A stretch of 64,000 nucleotides of DNA, taken from NCBI GenBank assembly GCA_051660685.1, contig JBOFQB010000040.1, positions 4,304 to 68,303 on the forward strand, read 5' to 3'. Of this stretch, positions 61,436 to 64,000 are shown one piece after another. The stretch's first letter is position 1. Every line of letters begins with the position of its first letter. The translations under genes were made by a program, and so were the position numbers. The DNA comes from JAVBSX01 sp051660685 (lineage in GTDB: Bacteria; Planctomycetota; Planctomycetia; Pirellulales; Thermoguttaceae). The notes under the pieces are model-generated. The model saw only the letters and a program-made list of their open reading frames with translations. It had not been told where the DNA came from and did not search any database.

Positions 61436-62617
61436 TCACTTTTTATGGTGTAAAAATTTGCGGATTCTGGCCGTAATGCCGAGTCGTTGCGAGATTTTTT
61501 TGCACCACAACACCAGTCTATTGACCGTGTGTTGCATCCGAGCAAGTTGCCGTCCTTTCCAACTTCCGGTGATAAAAACCGTCATTGACTCGATTTCTTC
61601 GTTGCCAAACAATTTTTTATTCCCGAGTGTTCCAAACCCGAAATCTAAAACTTTTGCCGAACCCGTCTGAACCAAGTCTTCTAATGTCCTATATAACAGC
61701 ACCATTCCTGGTGTCACTTCCACATAATTCTGGTCAAAGCGGGATTCCTGTGCGAAATAGCAATCGGCGTATTTGTAAGCATTTCTATAAGCAATTGGCA
61801 GCCCTTTTGCGAGAAGAATATGTGCATACAAAAAGCCTTCATCAGCAATTTTTTTCCAACTTTGTATCCGGCTCTCCGTTTTCCATTGGCTCTTGCCAAA
61901 AGTTTTGCTTTGCCACGAATTGTCAGAAATTTGCTGTACACAGTCGAAAAAATATTCTATTTGGTCAGAGCGTGTGACTTTAATAATTTCATGCTGCGGT
62001 ATCTTCGTTTCAAAATAGTTCAGCAACCTCTTTACATTGTACCGTTGTTTGCTATTTAGGGAAGACAATATTTTTTCGGGCACATCAGGCAGATGAATCA
62101 AAATGTCACTTTGTTTTTCAGCAAGGACATCAATATATAAGAACCCCAACTTTCCGACATAACTGAAACAAAATTCCCAAAACGGTGAGTTGCAACGAAA
62201 ATCCATGATGTACAGAATATCAAAACGTACACGGTGTTTTTTCAACTCCTCGAAAACGAGTTCAAAACATTTTTGGCAATCAGTATTGTTTGCATAAATG
62301 AAAGACTCGCCGAACACTTGCATTTGACGAATTTTGATGGGAAACAATTTTTTGACGACGATTTCTAACCGAAATTTATGGTCGCGGATTGAAAGCGGAG
62401 CGATGCAACGAATTTTTCCGTTTTCTCGAACAATGACGAAGTGGAGCGTTCGACTCGTAGCGTCATTCCTGCTGTTGTATTGGAGTTGCGCAAGAATATA
62501 CCGTGGGTCGTTGTAAACCGAGATTCCGAGCGGGGCGGTTTCGAGAAACGCGAGCCATTCGGGCACAAACGCCTCGATCTGTTCAATGGTGCATAGTACG
62601 TCAATCGTTAGGTCCAT
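61436..62617 (-). CDS. FemAB/BioF2-like (GNAT-fold) acyltransferase
   Basis: 393 aa. The C-terminal half matches the BioF2_like/CelD acetyltransferase pattern: DNSWQSKTFGKSQWKTESRI, LLAKGLPIAYRNAYKYADCY, FAQESRFDQNYVEVTPGMVL, VLDFGFGTLGNKKLFGNEEI. Such proteins are common in exopolysaccharide and exosortase-linked loci. It overlaps the upstream GNAT gene by 17 nt, so both are one translational unit. The C-terminus is basic. Acyl donor and acceptor unknown. Confidence 0.8.
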   Translation of the reverse strand: MDLTIDVLCTIEQIEAFVPEWLAFLETAPLGISVYNDPRYILAQLQYNSRNDATSRTLHFVIVRENGKIRCIAPLSIRDHKFRLEIVVKKLFPIKIRQMQVFGESFIYANNTDCQKCFELVFEELKKHRVRFDILYIMDFRCNSPFWEFCFSYVGKLGFLYIDVLAEKQSDILIHLPDVPEKILSSLNSKQRYNVKRLLNYFETKIPQHEIIKVTRSDQIEYFFDCVQQISDNSWQSKTFGKSQWKTESRIQSWKKIADEGFLYAHILLAKGLPIAYRNAYKYADCYFAQESRFDQNYVEVTPGMVLLYRTLEDLVQTGSAKVLDFGFGTLGNKKLFGNEEIESMTVFITGSWKGRQLARMQHTVNRLVLWCKKISQRLGITARIRKFLHHKK

Positions 62618-63275
62618 GTTTTGGGCGTTTCCAATAAAAGGATTTGTGAAAAAAAGGCCAGCTTAGCGTCAGCCGGTATCCTAGCTGATTGAAAAAAGCC
62701 TTCTCGATTCCTCGAATAGATGAATGATTGAATACTGAAACCTCGACCATGATTGGTAAATCTTCGCGATCATTTGCAATACCAAGGCAACTGAAGTTTA
62801 AGGATGTTGGAAGAATTCCCTTGCCGCGAAATTGCGGCAAAGTATTGCCACGCTGAAGTAGAGCAATCTTTTCGTCGCTATTCTTTTTATTAAAAGGATT
62901 TGGTGCGATTGCACACCAGACGATTCCCGCCAGCTTTTCTTCGCAGCGACAAATGAAACATAACATTCCTTTCTGAAACAATTTAGGAAAACCATACGGT
63001 GCCACCAAACCCGGTTCATATGCCTCCCAAGCCATCGTATCCATCGGGGAAAAAAATTCCATACCATTGACACGAGCGAATGTCAGTCCCTGTTGTGCTG
63101 CTGTAGCAACGGCAGCGGTAAGCCGTTCTTTGCCAACAGATTCGGGCAAAATGTAAATACGGATGATTTTAATGCCAATTTTTTCACAAAAACATGTTCC
63201 AAAAAGATAGAACAAAGTCGGAAAAAAACCGGTTTTGCTAATTCGATGCTTGATTTTTTGAAAAACAGAATTCAT
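62601..63275 (-). CDS. putative GNAT-like acyltransferase
   Basis: 224 aa. Central pattern LFQKGMLCFICRCEEKLAGI, VWCAIAPNPF, ALLQRGNTLPQFRGKGILPT and IMVEVSVFNHSSIRGIEKAF, LGYRLTLSWPF, which fits the GNAT core (acetyl-CoA loop near QFRGKGI). Slightly Cys- and Phe-rich. It lies 36 nt after the polysaccharide deacetylase gene and overlaps the next acyltransferase, so the three genes probably modify one glycan or lipid. Confidence 0.68.
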   Translation of the reverse strand: MNSVFQKIKHRISKTGFFPTLFYLFGTCFCEKIGIKIIRIYILPESVGKERLTAAVATAAQQGLTFARVNGMEFFSPMDTMAWEAYEPGLVAPYGFPKLFQKGMLCFICRCEEKLAGIVWCAIAPNPFNKKNSDEKIALLQRGNTLPQFRGKGILPTSLNFSCLGIANDREDLPIMVEVSVFNHSSIRGIEKAFFNQLGYRLTLSWPFFHKSFYWKRPKHGPND

Positions 63276-63311
63276 ATCGTGATGAAAAGATTGAGATATT
63301 GTTTTTGTCGG

Positions 63312-63902
63312 CTACAGGAGTTTTACTCCCTGATCTAATGCATAACCTTTTTCTACCCAAACGGGCAGAGCGACTTCTAAAATATCCAAAACGCAGGGAT
63401 TGTCGTCGTGCAGAAGCACAATGTCACCCGGTCGTGTTTTTTCTACCAATAATTTGCCCCGTTTTTTTGCCTCCTCGTGGTCACGTAAATTCCAGTCTTC
63501 CACCGAAACCGACCAGTGTATGTAGCGTAATGACAATTTTTTTGGGGCGATCAAGGCGGCAGGACGCAAACTTCCTTTTGGAGCGCGGAAAAATTTTGTC
63601 GGTACAGACACAAGTTGGGCGATCATTTTTTGGCAAATCTTCAAATCATCCGTATATTCTTTTATTCCCGGATCGTTGTTGTGCCAATGTGCAAAGGAAT
63701 GGTTTCCTAAAGCGTGTCCTTCCTCAACAATTTTGGCAAGCAGTTCGGGCGCATTTTCGATTCGCCGTCCACAGATAAAAAAAATCGCTTTCGCGTTGTA
63801 TTTGCGCAGCAAATCCAACACGGCGGGCGTAACCATTGGATCGGGGCCGTCATCGAACGTCAAAAGGTATCCGTTCACGGCAATTTGAATTGGTCTTGAC
63901 AT
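63312..63902 (-). CDS. polysaccharide deacetylase (NodB homology domain)
   Basis: 196 aa, carbohydrate esterase 4. Catalytic and metal residues: D17/D18 in LLTFDDGPDPMVTP, H68 and H72 in LGNHSFAHW, RAPKGSLRP, and DIVLLHDDN near the end. No signal peptide is visible, so it may be cytoplasmic or lack an exported start. It heads a three-gene minus-strand unit next to an IS66-like transposase start, only 32 nt away and divergent. Confidence 0.88.
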   Translation of the reverse strand: MSRPIQIAVNGYLLTFDDGPDPMVTPAVLDLLRKYNAKAIFFICGRRIENAPELLAKIVEEGHALGNHSFAHWHNNDPGIKEYTDDLKICQKMIAQLVSVPTKFFRAPKGSLRPAALIAPKKLSLRYIHWSVSVEDWNLRDHEEAKKRGKLLVEKTRPGDIVLLHDDNPCVLDILEVALPVWVEKGYALDQGVKLL

Positions 63903-63934
63903 GATTGAGGTATCAAACGTATACTGCGGTCATT

Positions 63935-64000
63935 ATGGATGCCAAAGATAAACGTATCGCCGAACTCGAAGCTCTCGTCAAAAAATTGCTCGAACGCATC
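63935..64000 (+). CDS. IS66-like transposase, N-terminal fragment (cut by window end)
   Basis: 22 codons from an ATG at 63935 to the edge: MDAKDKRIAELEALVKKLLE then RI. The leucine-zipper start with ELEALVKKLLERI is characteristic of IS66 TnpC proteins in planctomycetes, whose next residues (outside the window) are usually Asn/Ser/Lys/Pro-rich. The call needs the continuing sequence. Confidence 0.55.
   Translation, partial: MDAKDKRIAELEALVKKLLERI

Overview
The window looks like a chromosomal stretch of a planctomycete, most probably a Pirellulales-like lineage. The evidence is a DUF1559 prepilin-like protein, a CxPxR sulfatase, a very long SecA (1259 aa), many lineage-type proteins without a clear family, weak or absent Shine-Dalgarno sites at many starts, and many palindromic repeats between genes. 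The cell is predicted to be motile (CheD/CheY/CheX, MotA/MotB, FlbD, FlgE, one chemoreceptor) and to carry a type IV pilus or type II secretion inner-membrane platform (PilM-type operon).

Layout. 1-1099: cut-off membrane protein (minus). 1419-3303: cheD-cheY-cheX (minus). 3728-4900: DUF1559 protein (plus). 5380-9820: flgE, flbD, motA, motB (minus), bracketed by an inverted pair of a ~130-bp repeat. 10283-14402: membrane protein with seven 11-residue repeats, then nfeD-floA. 14716-20510 (plus): anchored hypothetical, Cache-PAS chemoreceptor, PAPS-reductase-like protein, CPBP protease. 20520-21451: STAS / RsbW-like switch pair. 22126-23463: porin-like outer-membrane protein. 23486-32866 (minus): MoxR ATPase, tetraheme cytochrome with a membrane partner, M42 peptidase, SorC-type sugar-binding protein, L-ribulokinase, a hypothetical, RNase Y. 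33609-36469 (plus): vWA protein and purN. 36760-41064 (minus): multidomain lipoprotein and sulfatase. 41514-47605: pilM/pilN-like fusion, pilO-like and third platform gene. 47781-49910: leuC-leuD split by a repeat. 50166-54529 (plus): initiator tRNA, rarA, TIM-barrel protein, small protein/PIN toxin pair, squalene/phytoene-synthase-like enzyme. 54748-60846 (minus): rpsL-rpsG, a GT4 glycosyltransferase, secA. 61025-64000: accessory end with an ORF remnant, a 110-nt imperfect palindrome, two acyltransferase-like genes, a polysaccharide deacetylase, and the first 22 codons of an IS66-like transposase.

The main non-coding signal is a set of repeat families in most gaps: hairpins with GATAC/GTATC or GAAC/GTTC arms, polypyrimidine strings, a GCGGGCATCCTGCCCGC element, and one block of five consecutive hairpins. 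These repeats extend several ORFs artificially (for example YARYGVSRLN peptides in front of the lipoprotein), so many starts below are moved inward from the longest possible frame. No CRISPR array, rRNA or prophage was seen. Functional calls come from motif recognition by eye; no search was run.
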